DNA of 64,000 bases from assembly GCF_000619825.1 (NCBI RefSeq), contig NZ_JHUW01000006.1:248001-312000 (forward strand). The letters run 5' to 3'. The notes below the pieces were generated by a model that saw only the letters and a program-made list of their open reading frames with translations, was not told the origin of the DNA and searched no databases. The position numbers were made by a program, and so were the translations under genes. Below are positions 40,132-49,246 of the stretch, in pieces; position 1 is the stretch's first letter; each line of letters starts with the position of its first letter. Origin of the DNA: Prevotella sp. MA2016 (GTDB lineage Bacteria > Bacteroidota > Bacteroidia > Bacteroidales > Bacteroidaceae).

Positions 40132-41364
40132 CTATGCAAAGAATAAGTATGCTATTGCGATGGCAGCGATGATGCCAGCCAAGTCGGCAAGCAGACCGCA
40201 AGCCACAGCGTGGCGGGTTTTCACAATGCCCACGCTACCAAAATAAACTGCGAGGATATAGAAAGTGGTGTCAGTTGAGCCTTGGAAGATACAGCTCAAA
40301 CGGCCCACAAACGAGTCGGCACCATAGGTTGTCATGGCGTCGACCATCATGCCGCGAGCACCACTGCCCGAGAGCGGTTTCATCAGGGCGGTAGGCAGCG
40401 CACCTACGAAATCGGTATTACCGCCACAGGCCTCTACGCCATATTTCACACCATCAATCAGCATATCCATTGCACCCGAGGCGCGGAACACGCCAATGCC
40501 CACCAGGATAGCTATCAGATAGGGGATGATGCGCACGGCAGTGGTAAAACCCTCTTTGGCACCTTCGATGAAGGCATCATAGACATTTATCTTTTTGCGG
40601 ATGCCTGCCAGTATAAAGGCGATGATAATCAGCATCAGCATGATGTTTGCCGCGCTGGTGCTCACTTTGTTCATCAGTATCGAGTCCATCTGCCCGAAGC
40701 CCCAGATAACTGTGGCTACTACCAGGGCTGCGCCGCCAAGAGTGAGCAGCATGGTGCGGTTGAGCAGATTGATTTTTTGGAAAAAGCTGGTGATGATGAT
40801 GCCTGCCAGCGTAGAGAAGAATGTGGCCAGCAGGATAGGAATAAAAATATCTGTGGGTTGTTCAGCACCCATCTGGGCACGATACACCAGGATGGAAATC
40901 GGTATGAGCGTCAGTCCACTGGTGTTCAGCACCAGAAACATGATCATCGGATTGCTGGCGGTATCCTTCTTCTGGTTCAGGTCCTGCAACTGCTCCATCG
41001 CTTTCAGTCCGAGTGGGGTGGCAGCATTGTCAAGCCCTAGCATATTGGCAGCGATGTTCATGAAAATCGAACCTGTCACAGGATGCCCCTTGGGGATGTC
41101 AGGAAACAGTTTGGTAAAAATGGGGCTCAGCAACTTGGCCAGCACGTTTACTACGCCGCCCTTCTCGCCTATCTTCATGATGCCAAGCCAGAGCGACAAT
41201 ACGCCTGTGAGGCCTAACGATATCTCGAAAGCAGTTTTCGATGAAGAAAACGTTGAGTCCATCATGGCTGGGAACACATCAAAGTCGCCCCAGAACACAA
41301 GCTTTATCACAGCAATCACAAATGCGATGATAAAGAATCCTATCCAAATCCAATTGAGTACCAT
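40132..41364 (-). CDS. SpmA-SpmB fusion, nucleoside-recognition (Gate) domain membrane protein
   Basis: A 410-residue membrane protein with two Gate domains, matching B. subtilis spore maturation proteins SpmA and SpmB joined in one chain. The N half has NIAANMLGLDNAATPLGLKA (about 106-125), the SpmA signature. The C half has AVRIIPYLIAILVGIGVFRA and KPLSGSGARGMMVDAM (about 332-347), the SpmB signature. Bacteroidota do not sporulate, so the role must be a general one, probably transport or peptidoglycan-related. The ATG at 41362-41364 is used; the longer frame starts at a TTG inside the promoter box. Confidence 0.87.
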   Translation of the reverse strand: MVLNWIWIGFFIIAFVIAVIKLVFWGDFDVFPAMMDSTFSSSKTAFEISLGLTGVLSLWLGIMKIGEKGGVVNVLAKLLSPIFTKLFPDIPKGHPVTGSIFMNIAANMLGLDNAATPLGLKAMEQLQDLNQKKDTASNPMIMFLVLNTSGLTLIPISILVYRAQMGAEQPTDIFIPILLATFFSTLAGIIITSFFQKINLLNRTMLLTLGGAALVVATVIWGFGQMDSILMNKVSTSAANIMLMLIIIAFILAGIRKKINVYDAFIEGAKEGFTTAVRIIPYLIAILVGIGVFRASGAMDMLIDGVKYGVEACGGNTDFVGALPTALMKPLSGSGARGMMVDAMTTYGADSFVGRLSCIFQGSTDTTFYILAVYFGSVGIVKTRHAVACGLLADLAGIIAAIAIAYLFFA

Positions 41365-41373
41365 AACAGCGTG

Positions 41374-41381
41374 CAAAGATA
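41374..41381 (-). promoter_or_regulatory. -7 box TATCTTTG for spmAB-flippase-S46
   Basis: Ends 9 bases before the ATG, so the transcript is leaderless or nearly so. The three downstream genes are spaced 26 and 13 bases apart. Confidence 0.7.
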
Positions 41382-41424
41382 CACTATTTTTCTGATAATA
41401 ACAAGCATTTTTCTTAATAAAAAG

Positions 41425-41452
41425 CAGAAAGGCGCCTGCTCACGCAGACGCC
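41425..41452 (-). terminator. Probable terminator after the LruC lipoprotein gene
   Basis: Stem GGCG-CTGC/GCAG-CGCC (41431-41452) with single-base bulges and a 4-base loop, followed on the minus strand by TTTCTGCTTTTTATT. Confidence 0.65.
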
Positions 41453-41508
41453 CCTCCAAGAAACAATGTATTAAAGTCTTATTTTGTTCGTTTCGATTTA
41501 ATTATCTT

Positions 41509-43821
41509 TTACGGGATGAGCTCTACCTTGGTCAGCGTTAGATTGCCACCGATAATGCAGATATCATTACTCTTGATGATATTCAGATAGTCGCCAATGG
41601 TGAACTCGCATGTACCAGGCCAGTCGTTAGAATTAGAAGCCCATACAGAAGCCAATTCTTCTGTCTGCCATTGGTTGAGCTTCTTATGGATATGTATCTG
41701 TGTCCATCCGTCAGTAGCATAACCTGTAAATTTAATCTTACTGGTGCTTGAAGCTTGACTGAAGTTGTCCTTGCCTATGGTGACATCCAGATTCCATCCA
41801 AGGGCTTGCTGACCGCTCCAGATTGTGACAGACTGGCTTGGAGTAGCATCTGCCACCTTCTGACTATTGTCGTAGGTCACGGCAAGGAGTTTCATGTTTG
41901 TACCCCAAAGGCGCATGCCATTAGTTCTAAAGTTGGCAGCGTTGGTGGTGTTCAATTTCAATTCAACACACTGTACTCTTGACGAACCGTAATACACACC
42001 GTCCGACCATCTGTTGTCGCTATAGTTGGCAGCATCCCAGGTGTTGCCATAAGCAGCCTTCAGGGCATAGTTGCCATTGGCCACTACATAGAAACGGATG
42101 ATAGTTCCGTTGCCGATGGCATTGTTGCTGGCAGTAAACTTGCTGGCATCAATCAATAGTGCATATTGACCATCCCAACCGATAAAGTCGCGATTGCCAG
42201 TCCATACCGTCTTCTCGTGAGCTGCATCAACAAGGGTGTAGCTATATTCTGTTGTAGAAGAACTACTGATTTCTTCGTAAGAAGTAGTGCCGGTCTTATC
42301 GGTACGCATATCGTAGGCAGTACCAGCTAGTGGGTAGAGGTTTTCATCTACACCTGTTGTGGCCCATGGCTGTGCGCCACCAGCTACATATGTGTCGAAT
42401 CCTGTGTAGGCATCCTTAATGTCGGTGCGCTCGTAAGCCCAGCGTGTGCCTACCGGTACGCAAATTTTATGGGGTGCTTCGCCCCTATAAGCCACAAGAG
42501 CATAAGCAACCGTTTGGGTTCTGACAAGAATCTCGATGTTGTTGATCCTTGCGCTGGCCTCCGAAGAGAAAGTGTACTTTTCGGTTTTGCCGATCAGTCG
42601 CTCCCGATGAGGTGTTGCAATAGGCAGATTTTCATGACAGGTGTTGATGAGAATATTGTCGGCAACACCGCTAGCAAACATACCATGTATGGTACTGCCT
42701 ATCTTGTCGAATTTGATGGTAAGCTCGCCGCCAGCGGCCAGAGGAGTTACTTCGGCATAATAGGAATGGCTTGCGTCGTTGGTATAAGCTGTCTCATTGC
42801 CATTGGCATCTCTCAGCACCTTATATTCTTCGATAATCTTAGCGTCAAACACCAGATCGTTATAGTCGTAATCCCTCTTGGTTGCTGCGCTGCCAAGATC
42901 TTCACAGAATACCCATTTGTGCACTAATACGCGTTTTTTCTTATACACCTTGGTGGTCTTTTTGTTCACGATGGTGCTACCGTTAGCAGGAATCACCTTG
43001 ATAATCCAGTCGTCGGCATATTGCAGGTCTTTCTGATCCTTGTTAATCTTGCGATCACCATTGTCGCTCTTTTCGCCATACATGCACATGCCCACATAGT
43101 AGCCTTTGCCCACGCCTGGTACGTCAATTTCAGCACACTTAAAGTAGGTGAACTCCTGGTTGCTCCAGGTGCAATGGTACTTAAAGCTCAGAGCTGAGCT
43201 GTTCTCCATATATATGGTTCCCCATTTTGTGCCAGCGCTGTTCGAGTTAAAGTCATTCAGATGGGTATAGTTGGTACCATCGCCCACACTCAGGTAGTCG
43301 ATAGTGCCATTGTCAAAATAATCATCGCGATAATAATTGGAAGCGGCGCCAAGATGATTGGTCATGTAGTTCTGATCGTAGTGGTTATACCACACCTTAT
43401 ACGACTTGCTGGCCAGTCCCCATACATGCTGCACATAGAAGTTGCTGATATCCAAACCGCTGGTGAATCCAGGGTGAGTCTCAAACCAGTTTCTCACGTA
43501 GTCGCGTTCTGCGGTCGTGATGGCGGCAGGTGCCGTTGCACTTGGGTAGTTGGGCATATCAGGCTTGATGCATGTACCACTTGAGTTGTCCCCTATGCCA
43601 CGGGTCTGGGCTCTCGATCTGGCCATAGCTGCCTGAGCATCGTCAAATCCCCAATCTTGTGTGGGGGCTATCTTGCCATAAAACTTTTCGAAATTCTGGG
43701 CAAACTGCACTTTTTTAGCTTCTTCTATAGAGGTGAAATCGCCCCCCATATCCTCACTGCAACTGCTCAAGAATGCATTGCAGATAAAAGCCAGCGCTCC
43801 TGCTATCAAATACTTTTTCAT
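41509..43821 (-). CDS. LruC/DUF4842-domain lipoprotein 1
   Basis: A 770-residue protein with a lipoprotein signal (CNAFLSSCSED, Cys about 21). An N-terminal region contains the APTQDWGF motif (about 50-57). A central LruC/DUF4842 domain carries the acidic loop KRDYDYNDLVFDAKI (about 308-322), a Ca-binding-like D-x-D-x-N-D. The domain closes with the ERTDIKDAYTGFDTY element (about 460). The C-terminal 270 residues are beta-rich with many Trp/Tyr/Asn (for example QYALLIDASKF and NRWSDGVYYGSS) and may bind glycans. It is probably surface exposed. Of the three related genes in 41.5-47.6 kb this is the largest. Its function is unknown. The ATG at 43821 is preferred over the 28-codon longer frame because it starts the lipoprotein signal. 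Confidence 0.8.
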   Translation of the reverse strand: MKKYLIAGALAFICNAFLSSCSEDMGGDFTSIEEAKKVQFAQNFEKFYGKIAPTQDWGFDDAQAAMARSRAQTRGIGDNSSGTCIKPDMPNYPSATAPAAITTAERDYVRNWFETHPGFTSGLDISNFYVQHVWGLASKSYKVWYNHYDQNYMTNHLGAASNYYRDDYFDNGTIDYLSVGDGTNYTHLNDFNSNSAGTKWGTIYMENSSALSFKYHCTWSNQEFTYFKCAEIDVPGVGKGYYVGMCMYGEKSDNGDRKINKDQKDLQYADDWIIKVIPANGSTIVNKKTTKVYKKKRVLVHKWVFCEDLGSAATKRDYDYNDLVFDAKIIEEYKVLRDANGNETAYTNDASHSYYAEVTPLAAGGELTIKFDKIGSTIHGMFASGVADNILINTCHENLPIATPHRERLIGKTEKYTFSSEASARINNIEILVRTQTVAYALVAYRGEAPHKICVPVGTRWAYERTDIKDAYTGFDTYVAGGAQPWATTGVDENLYPLAGTAYDMRTDKTGTTSYEEISSSSTTEYSYTLVDAAHEKTVWTGNRDFIGWDGQYALLIDASKFTASNNAIGNGTIIRFYVVANGNYALKAAYGNTWDAANYSDNRWSDGVYYGSSRVQCVELKLNTTNAANFRTNGMRLWGTNMKLLAVTYDNSQKVADATPSQSVTIWSGQQALGWNLDVTIGKDNFSQASSTSKIKFTGYATDGWTQIHIHKKLNQWQTEELASVWASNSNDWPGTCEFTIGDYLNIIKSNDICIIGGNLTLTKVELIP

Positions 43822-43871
43822 TATTAACGACTTTAATATATTGTTACGTGTATCATACAGATTTTCGGCTG

Positions 43872-43879
43872 CAAAGTTA
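43872..43879 (-). promoter_or_regulatory. -7 box TAACTTTG for LruC lipoprotein 1
   Basis: Ends 50 bases before the ATG at 43821. Confidence 0.6.
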
Positions 43880-43964
43880 CGATTTTTTTTATTCTTTCCT
43901 ATCATTAACGCAGTTAAATTCTGTAAATGTTTAAAAAAAATGCGTTATTTATCAGATTATTTTG

Positions 43965-43972
43965 TAATTTTG
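43965..43972 (+). promoter_or_regulatory. -7 box TAATTTTG for LruC lipoprotein 2
   Basis: Ends 20 bases before the ATG at 43993; divergent from the box at 43872. Confidence 0.6.
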
Positions 43973-43992
43973 GCCGCAAAAAGTAATGTGTT

Positions 43993-45264
43993 ATGCGCAA
44001 AAGTCTGATTGTTAAGATGATAGCAGGAGCGCTCACGCTGATAGTTGCAGCCTCTTGTGATAAAAATGTGTACGACGAAAAACGGCATGGAGACCTCATC
44101 CATTATTACTCTTCGGTGGATAGTGTGGATCAGCAGCACATGTGGATGTTGTCGCAGACTAAGGTGCTGCGTTATCAGGTGCCCGCGGCAGGCAACTATA
44201 AGCAGCTGCAGGTTTATTCGGCCAATCCGCTTGTCGATCGTAATGCCGAGTTAATGAACAGCATCTATGTGTCGGCCGGGCAAGTGGGTTCGCTCTCGCT
44301 GAATGTGCCTTATCAGGTGTCAATGCTTTATGTGGCACTGGTGGATGGCGCTGAGAACCTTACAGTGGCTTCCGTCCCATCGTCGCAGGCTATGGTTGAT
44401 TTTTCCGAGGTTGCCACAGGCCGAGCAGTGTCGTCGATCAAGCCTCAAACATATACTTATCTCTTCGAGGAAAATTATCCTGAGCCAGGAGATTATGATT
44501 ATAATGATGTGGTGCTACGCATATCTCAGCAGCGCACAGCTAAGAATCAGATAACTGTTGGTGTAACTATTGCTGCAGTGGGTGCGGTGAAGCAGATTGC
44601 TGGCTGTATTCGTTTGGTGGGATACAGATTCCAGGATATTGATACCGTTAGCACCACTACGGGCATGTCGTTTAATGATGGTATCAACAAGCAGATTCTA
44701 TATTTCCATAAAGAAACCGACCTGCTGATTGAGGGAAACAATCATGAGGCGGTGCTCAATCTGTTTTGTGATGCGCATTGGGCGATGGCCTTTAATCCAA
44801 GTGCCGACTACGGACTCTTCCAGCGCAAGAAGTATAATGTAACTACTGAGAGTGGCGATAATGCCCAATTGCGCTCTACACGCACCATTAACTACGTGAT
44901 TACTTTTAAGGATGATGTGACCCTAGACAACTTTACACACGAGACACTAGATCCCTTTATCCTTACCGATTATAATGCGGGCACGTGGGAGACTCACACC
45001 GAGCAGTTTAAGTCGGCACAGGTATTGCACAAGTATTTTGTTCCCTCGTTCAAAGATTTGCCTTGGGCGCTGATGGTGCCCGATGCCAACTTTAAATATC
45101 CGCTCGAGGGTACTGAGATAGGGTATCGAAAGAAAACAGATACCGGCGTGGTCGCGATGTTTGGCGCTTACACTACCATTGGCCATTCTTTTGGCGAGTG
45201 GGCCGAGGATCATAACAATTATCTTGATTGGTATCTCTATCCAAATACGGCATTAACATTCTAA
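43993..45264 (+). CDS. LruC/DUF4842-domain lipoprotein 2
   Basis: A 423-residue protein with a lipoprotein signal (TLIVAASCDKN, Cys about 22). The N-terminal domain (about 40-150) contains HMWMLSQTKVLRYQVP and QLQVYSANPLVD, alignable by eye with lipoprotein 3. The LruC/DUF4842 domain follows, with TYLFEENYPEPGDYDYNDVV (about 156-175), the same acidic loop as its two neighbours, and ends DWYLYPNTALTF. It is the shortest and simplest of the three, with no extra domain. It is divergent from lipoprotein 1 and convergent with lipoprotein 3. Function unknown. Confidence 0.8.
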   Translation: MRKSLIVKMIAGALTLIVAASCDKNVYDEKRHGDLIHYYSSVDSVDQQHMWMLSQTKVLRYQVPAAGNYKQLQVYSANPLVDRNAELMNSIYVSAGQVGSLSLNVPYQVSMLYVALVDGAENLTVASVPSSQAMVDFSEVATGRAVSSIKPQTYTYLFEENYPEPGDYDYNDVVLRISQQRTAKNQITVGVTIAAVGAVKQIAGCIRLVGYRFQDIDTVSTTTGMSFNDGINKQILYFHKETDLLIEGNNHEAVLNLFCDAHWAMAFNPSADYGLFQRKKYNVTTESGDNAQLRSTRTINYVITFKDDVTLDNFTHETLDPFILTDYNAGTWETHTEQFKSAQVLHKYFVPSFKDLPWALMVPDANFKYPLEGTEIGYRKKTDTGVVAMFGAYTTIGHSFGEWAEDHNNYLDWYLYPNTALTF

Positions 45265-45288
45265 CCTGCAAGGTTATTGCACATAAAC

Positions 45289-45325
45289 GGAGGGGCATTT
45301 ACATCACGTAAACACCCCTCCTTTT
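45289..45325. terminator. Terminator between the convergent LruC genes 2 and 3
   Basis: Arms GGAGGGGcaTTTAC and GTAAAcaCCCCTCC (45289-45302, 45308-45321) with a 5-base loop, followed by TTTT on the plus strand. Confidence 0.8.
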
Positions 45326-45358
45326 CACATTTTCTAATATTAATAGAGTTTGAAAAAA

Positions 45359-47602
45359 TTAGTTTCCGTATATCAGTCCTGATGAAGGATACTGATACCA
45401 TCCACCCGCATTGGCCTTCAGACTCAGATCTGTTGAGGTGCCCCATGCGGCAAATCCTTCGTATGCATTAGTAACGTTGGTGCGCTCTTTGGGCCACTTC
45501 CACTTAGCTGGAATAGCTATTCCCAGAGGTGCCTGAGGCAATCCGCTGGGGTTGCCTTCTTTCACGATACCGATATAATCACTGACTACCGACTGAGTCA
45601 AATCATCAGGATTGGCGCCGAATTTGAATGGACGAATCTTGAAGTCTGCATTCTGAAAGTCGAAGTTCGCTGGTTTGTCGATAGTGGTAGTTACAGGCGT
45701 AGCGTCCATGCCTCGACCTGTGTTCACCATAATTCTGCTGACAGTGCCAAAGGCTGCGTGCACTTCAGCACCAATTGCCCAGGTGATGCGCTGGTCGCCC
45801 AGGTAAACATAGTTGTCGTATTCACAACCGGCTGCCACTAGGGTCACATCAAGTTTATTGGCATTGCTGCTGTTTTGCTTCACCTGAATCACAACGTCGT
45901 TCAGGTCGAAGTCGCAGCGGGTCTTATTATCTTCAAAGGCATAAGTCCAGGTCTGATTCTCGGTAGGTGTCTCAGAGATGGGAGGTGTGCTTCCACCCCA
46001 ATTAGCGCCACAATCGGTAGCACTGTAAGTGGGATTGAGCTTGCTGAACTGCACTTTCTTTACGTTCTCGCGCAAATCGATATAAGGTCCGTCGTATGGA
46101 TTGTCGCTATTGGGCGCATACAGATTGTTGAAACCGATATAGAGTTTGCCTTCTGCCACCAGGGTGTTATGATGCTGGTCAACATAGGTTGTGCCGCCTA
46201 GACGAACATAGTTGTTATCGGCATAGGCCTTAAAACCTTGATAGTAGCTATCGCTCTGGGCTATCCAATGGTTATTACCTTTGATGTTCATACCGGTATT
46301 GCCATGCATGTTGATCTGGAAGTTGCCAAACTCGGCTGTTGCAGCCTCCATATAACCGTTAGGCATCAGGTTTAACTGACCATCGTGCAGCGAAGCATCT
46401 TCCTGTATAAAGAGCTGACAATAATTATAGAATGTGCCGTTCCCTGCCATAATGCCAAAGCGTCGGGTGGTGTAGTGACCTTTGTTGATCCACCATACTT
46501 GTGCGTTACCCTGTGTGCACTGTGTGATGCCACCTACAGTGACAGTTCCTTCATTATAGAAGTTGGCGCAAGAGTTCAACTGGAGGTCGCCAGAGAGCTC
46601 AAGCGTACCGAAGTTGTAGAAGAATGAAGGATTGTTTGAACCAGGTGCACTGGTGATATATCCTCCAGTAACGCTACCTTCGTTATAGACGATGGCATCG
46701 TTGTTTGCCTGGAAATTGGCGGGCAGATGAACGGTACCTCTGTTATAGATGGCAGAATGGCCAGAACCGCCATTGGTCTCTAATGCTGAGAGATTATAGT
46801 TCAGCGTAGCATTTGGTGCTACAAAAACCCTACAAACATTATTGGCCTGTTTGTTCATGGTTAATGTAGAACCCGACAGAACATAAATGTTTGCCGAGGC
46901 TATGTAAGCTGAGGATGGCAGAGTGACGTTTCCATAAATATAGATGTCAACAGATCCCGACCAGAGGTTCAAGTCGGAACGTATATCTCTTATTGCAAAC
47001 AACTTGCCGGACTGAAGACAGTCCCAGTCTGAAGTGGCGTTGATGTCTCTGGCGTTACTCGGCACGTCGGCCAATGTTGATTTGTAATAAGTACTGGTGT
47101 TTTCAAAGGTGAATGGGTCACCATTTATTACGGCGTTCGCACGGGTGCGTGCTTCGGCTGGTGTGGCACTAAAGTCGTAGCTGGCAGTAATCTGCCCGTC
47201 TTCCACATCCACATATTTGTATACCATGTTGCCATCGCTCTCCTTCAAACCTACATACACCATCTTCAGATGCTGAGGAATGCGGAAGTTGCTGATACTT
47301 GTAGAGGCACCTGTCAGCGGTGCACTAGCAAGAACCTCACCATAACCATCTGCTATTGGATTGTTAGAGAATACATAAACGGTGTCGCTGGTATCATCAA
47401 TACCCTTGACGCTGAATGTGGCATTGGCAGTAGATGTCATTACCCAGTCTTGATTGGCAGGGATATAGAAACCAAGAGTTTGCTGGGCATTGTCTATTGA
47501 TGCCTGCTGCTCTTGCACTTCGTAGTTAATTTCCTGTGTGCAGGATATCATGGCAAGCCCCGTGGTCAGAGCTGCAAATCCTTTCATTAAGTATTTTTTC
47601 AT
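45359..47602 (-). CDS. LruC/DUF4842-domain lipoprotein 3 with beta-solenoid-like middle
   Basis: A 747-residue protein with a lipoprotein signal (TGLAMISCTQE, Cys about 21). The N-terminal domain (about 40-150) has IPANQDWVMTS and VYVFSNNPIADG. A middle region (about 180-480) is full of short repeated strands around NxG and YNEG-type turns (AIYNRGTVHLP, IVYNEGSVTGG, FFYNFGTLELS and NFYNEGTVTVG), a pattern of right-handed beta solenoids. The C-terminal LruC/DUF4842 domain has WTYAFEDNKTRCDFDLNDVV (acidic loop DFDLND) and KERTNVTNAYEGFAAWG. The start is the ATG 47600-47602; a GTG one codon earlier is less likely. Probably surface exposed. Function unknown. Confidence 0.8.
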   Translation of the reverse strand: MKKYLMKGFAALTTGLAMISCTQEINYEVQEQQASIDNAQQTLGFYIPANQDWVMTSTANATFSVKGIDDTSDTVYVFSNNPIADGYGEVLASAPLTGASTSISNFRIPQHLKMVYVGLKESDGNMVYKYVDVEDGQITASYDFSATPAEARTRANAVINGDPFTFENTSTYYKSTLADVPSNARDINATSDWDCLQSGKLFAIRDIRSDLNLWSGSVDIYIYGNVTLPSSAYIASANIYVLSGSTLTMNKQANNVCRVFVAPNATLNYNLSALETNGGSGHSAIYNRGTVHLPANFQANNDAIVYNEGSVTGGYITSAPGSNNPSFFYNFGTLELSGDLQLNSCANFYNEGTVTVGGITQCTQGNAQVWWINKGHYTTRRFGIMAGNGTFYNYCQLFIQEDASLHDGQLNLMPNGYMEAATAEFGNFQINMHGNTGMNIKGNNHWIAQSDSYYQGFKAYADNNYVRLGGTTYVDQHHNTLVAEGKLYIGFNNLYAPNSDNPYDGPYIDLRENVKKVQFSKLNPTYSATDCGANWGGSTPPISETPTENQTWTYAFEDNKTRCDFDLNDVVIQVKQNSSNANKLDVTLVAAGCEYDNYVYLGDQRITWAIGAEVHAAFGTVSRIMVNTGRGMDATPVTTTIDKPANFDFQNADFKIRPFKFGANPDDLTQSVVSDYIGIVKEGNPSGLPQAPLGIAIPAKWKWPKERTNVTNAYEGFAAWGTSTDLSLKANAGGWYQYPSSGLIYGN

Positions 47603-47650
47603 CACTCTAAATATTAGTTAATTTTGTGCATAATAGATTACTTTCGGCTA

Positions 47651-47658
47651 CAAATTTA
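47651..47658 (-). promoter_or_regulatory. -7 box TAAATTTG for LruC lipoprotein 3
   Basis: Ends 48 bases before the ATG at 47602. Confidence 0.55.
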
Positions 47659-47733
47659 CGGACTTTATCCGTAATTGCCAAAAACTTTTGCAATTATTAT
47701 GTTTTTTTGTGGGGTGATTTAGTGCCTTTTTTA

Positions 47734-47741
47734 TATCTTTG
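47734..47741 (+). promoter_or_regulatory. -7 box TATCTTTG for the uracil permease
   Basis: Ends 23 bases before the ATG at 47765. Confidence 0.7.
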
Positions 47742-47764
47742 CAAAAATTTTTTCAAATAATAAG

Positions 47765-49093
47765 ATGGATATTACTGCAAAAGAAGGCATCACTGATGCT
47801 AGAAAATTGGGCATGCCCAAGTATGTAATTTTAGGTGCTCAACATTTATTTGCCATGTTTGGCGCTACCATTTTGGTGCCAGTCCTTACAGGACTTTCTG
47901 TATCGTCAACCCTGTTATTTGCAGGCATAGGCACCTTGGTGTTTCATTTTGTTAATAAGTTGCAGGTGCCAGCATTCCTTGGTTCTTCGTTTGCATTCCT
48001 GGGCGGCTATATGACCGTTAAAACACTGGGTGTAGAGCAAGGTATGACTGAGACGTTGGCGCTCGACTATGCTTGTATTGGTGTACTTTTTGCCGGCTTG
48101 TGCTATTTCGTGATGGCAGCTCTTATCAAGACTTTTGGTGTTAACAGAGTTCTGCATTTCTTTCCGCCTCTAGTTACAGGTCCTATGATTATTGCCATTG
48201 GTCTGGTGCTGTCGGGTAGCGCTATACAGAACTGCACCACCAACTGGATACTGGCCATCCTAGCTTTGGCTACGGTGATTATTTCGAGCGTATATGGCAA
48301 GGGTATCATCAAGATTATCCCTATTTTGCTGGGTGTGCTCATAAGTTACACCTTTGCAGCTGTGACAGGTCAGGTGGATTTCTCTTCGCTAGATGATGCT
48401 GCCTGGATTGGAATGCCTTTCAGTAGAGAGCAGACGGCATTGGCTGTAATGGATGATCTGGATGTTACCTTCCTCGTTTCCACCATCATTGCCATCATGC
48501 CTATTTCCATTGCTACCATCATGGAGCATATCGGCGATATGTGTGCCATCTCATCCACAGTGGGTAAGGACTTTCTGAAGGAGCCTGGTTTGCACCGCAC
48601 GCTGATGGGCGATGGATTGGCAACAGCAATTGCGTCGCTCTTTGGTGCTCCCGCCAATACCACTTATGGCGAAAATACAGGTGTATTGAATCTTACTAAG
48701 GTGTTCGATCCTGCTGTCATCCGTCTGGCGGCCGTCTTTGCCATCCTGCTATCGTTCTGTCCGAAGTTCGCTTGCTTGATAGGTTTGATGCCTACAGCCA
48801 CTATTGGTGGTGTGAGCTTGATTCTCTATGGTATGATCTCGGCTGTGGGTGTGCGCAATCTCATTGAGGATAGTGTTGATTTCAATTCTTCGCGCAACGT
48901 GTTTGTGGCTGCCTTGATTTTGGTGATTGCCATTGGTGTGAAGTATGGTGCCGACGATAATGTGAGTGTTGGTCCTATCCATTTCTCTGGTTTGGCTCTC
49001 TCTGCCCTTGTGGGTGTAACGCTCAATGCTATCATGCCTAGTAAGCTGGGTATGAAGGTGAAGAGTGTGCATGGCAAGGACGGTAAGAAATGA
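47765..49093 (+). CDS. uraA: Uracil/xanthine permease (NCS2 family, UraA-like)
   Basis: A 442-residue integral membrane transporter with about 12-14 hydrophobic segments. NCS2 signatures are visible: LGAQHLFAMFGATILVPVLTG near the N-terminus (the QH motif, about 24-25), MPISIATIMEHIGDMCAISS with the transport Glu (about 255), and the GAPANTTYGENTGVLNLTKV block (about 297-316) that follows the substrate site. The last block is typical of uracil permeases. It should import uracil with protons. It is a single-gene unit with its own promoter. Confidence 0.92.
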   Translation: MDITAKEGITDARKLGMPKYVILGAQHLFAMFGATILVPVLTGLSVSSTLLFAGIGTLVFHFVNKLQVPAFLGSSFAFLGGYMTVKTLGVEQGMTETLALDYACIGVLFAGLCYFVMAALIKTFGVNRVLHFFPPLVTGPMIIAIGLVLSGSAIQNCTTNWILAILALATVIISSVYGKGIIKIIPILLGVLISYTFAAVTGQVDFSSLDDAAWIGMPFSREQTALAVMDDLDVTFLVSTIIAIMPISIATIMEHIGDMCAISSTVGKDFLKEPGLHRTLMGDGLATAIASLFGAPANTTYGENTGVLNLTKVFDPAVIRLAAVFAILLSFCPKFACLIGLMPTATIGGVSLILYGMISAVGVRNLIEDSVDFNSSRNVFVAALILVIAIGVKYGADDNVSVGPIHFSGLALSALVGVTLNAIMPSKLGMKVKSVHGKDGKK

Positions 49094-49197
49094 ACAGATT
49101 GGATAAGTTTTGAACGAATTGGAAAACGGTTAGTTCTTTTTGAACAACGGCGACAATAAAACGAATAAACTGGAACGAAGCTTTAAGAAAGTGTGTG

Positions 49198-49205
49198 TAT
49201 CTTTG
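49198..49205 (+). promoter_or_regulatory. -7 box TATCTTTG for the GH3-CE1 pair
   Basis: Ends 41 bases before the GH3 ATG. The 100 bases upstream are purine-rich and hold no clear operator. Confidence 0.65.
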
Positions 49206-49246
49206 CACGCAGAAACCAGAATCATAATAACTAAAAAATAATAATA

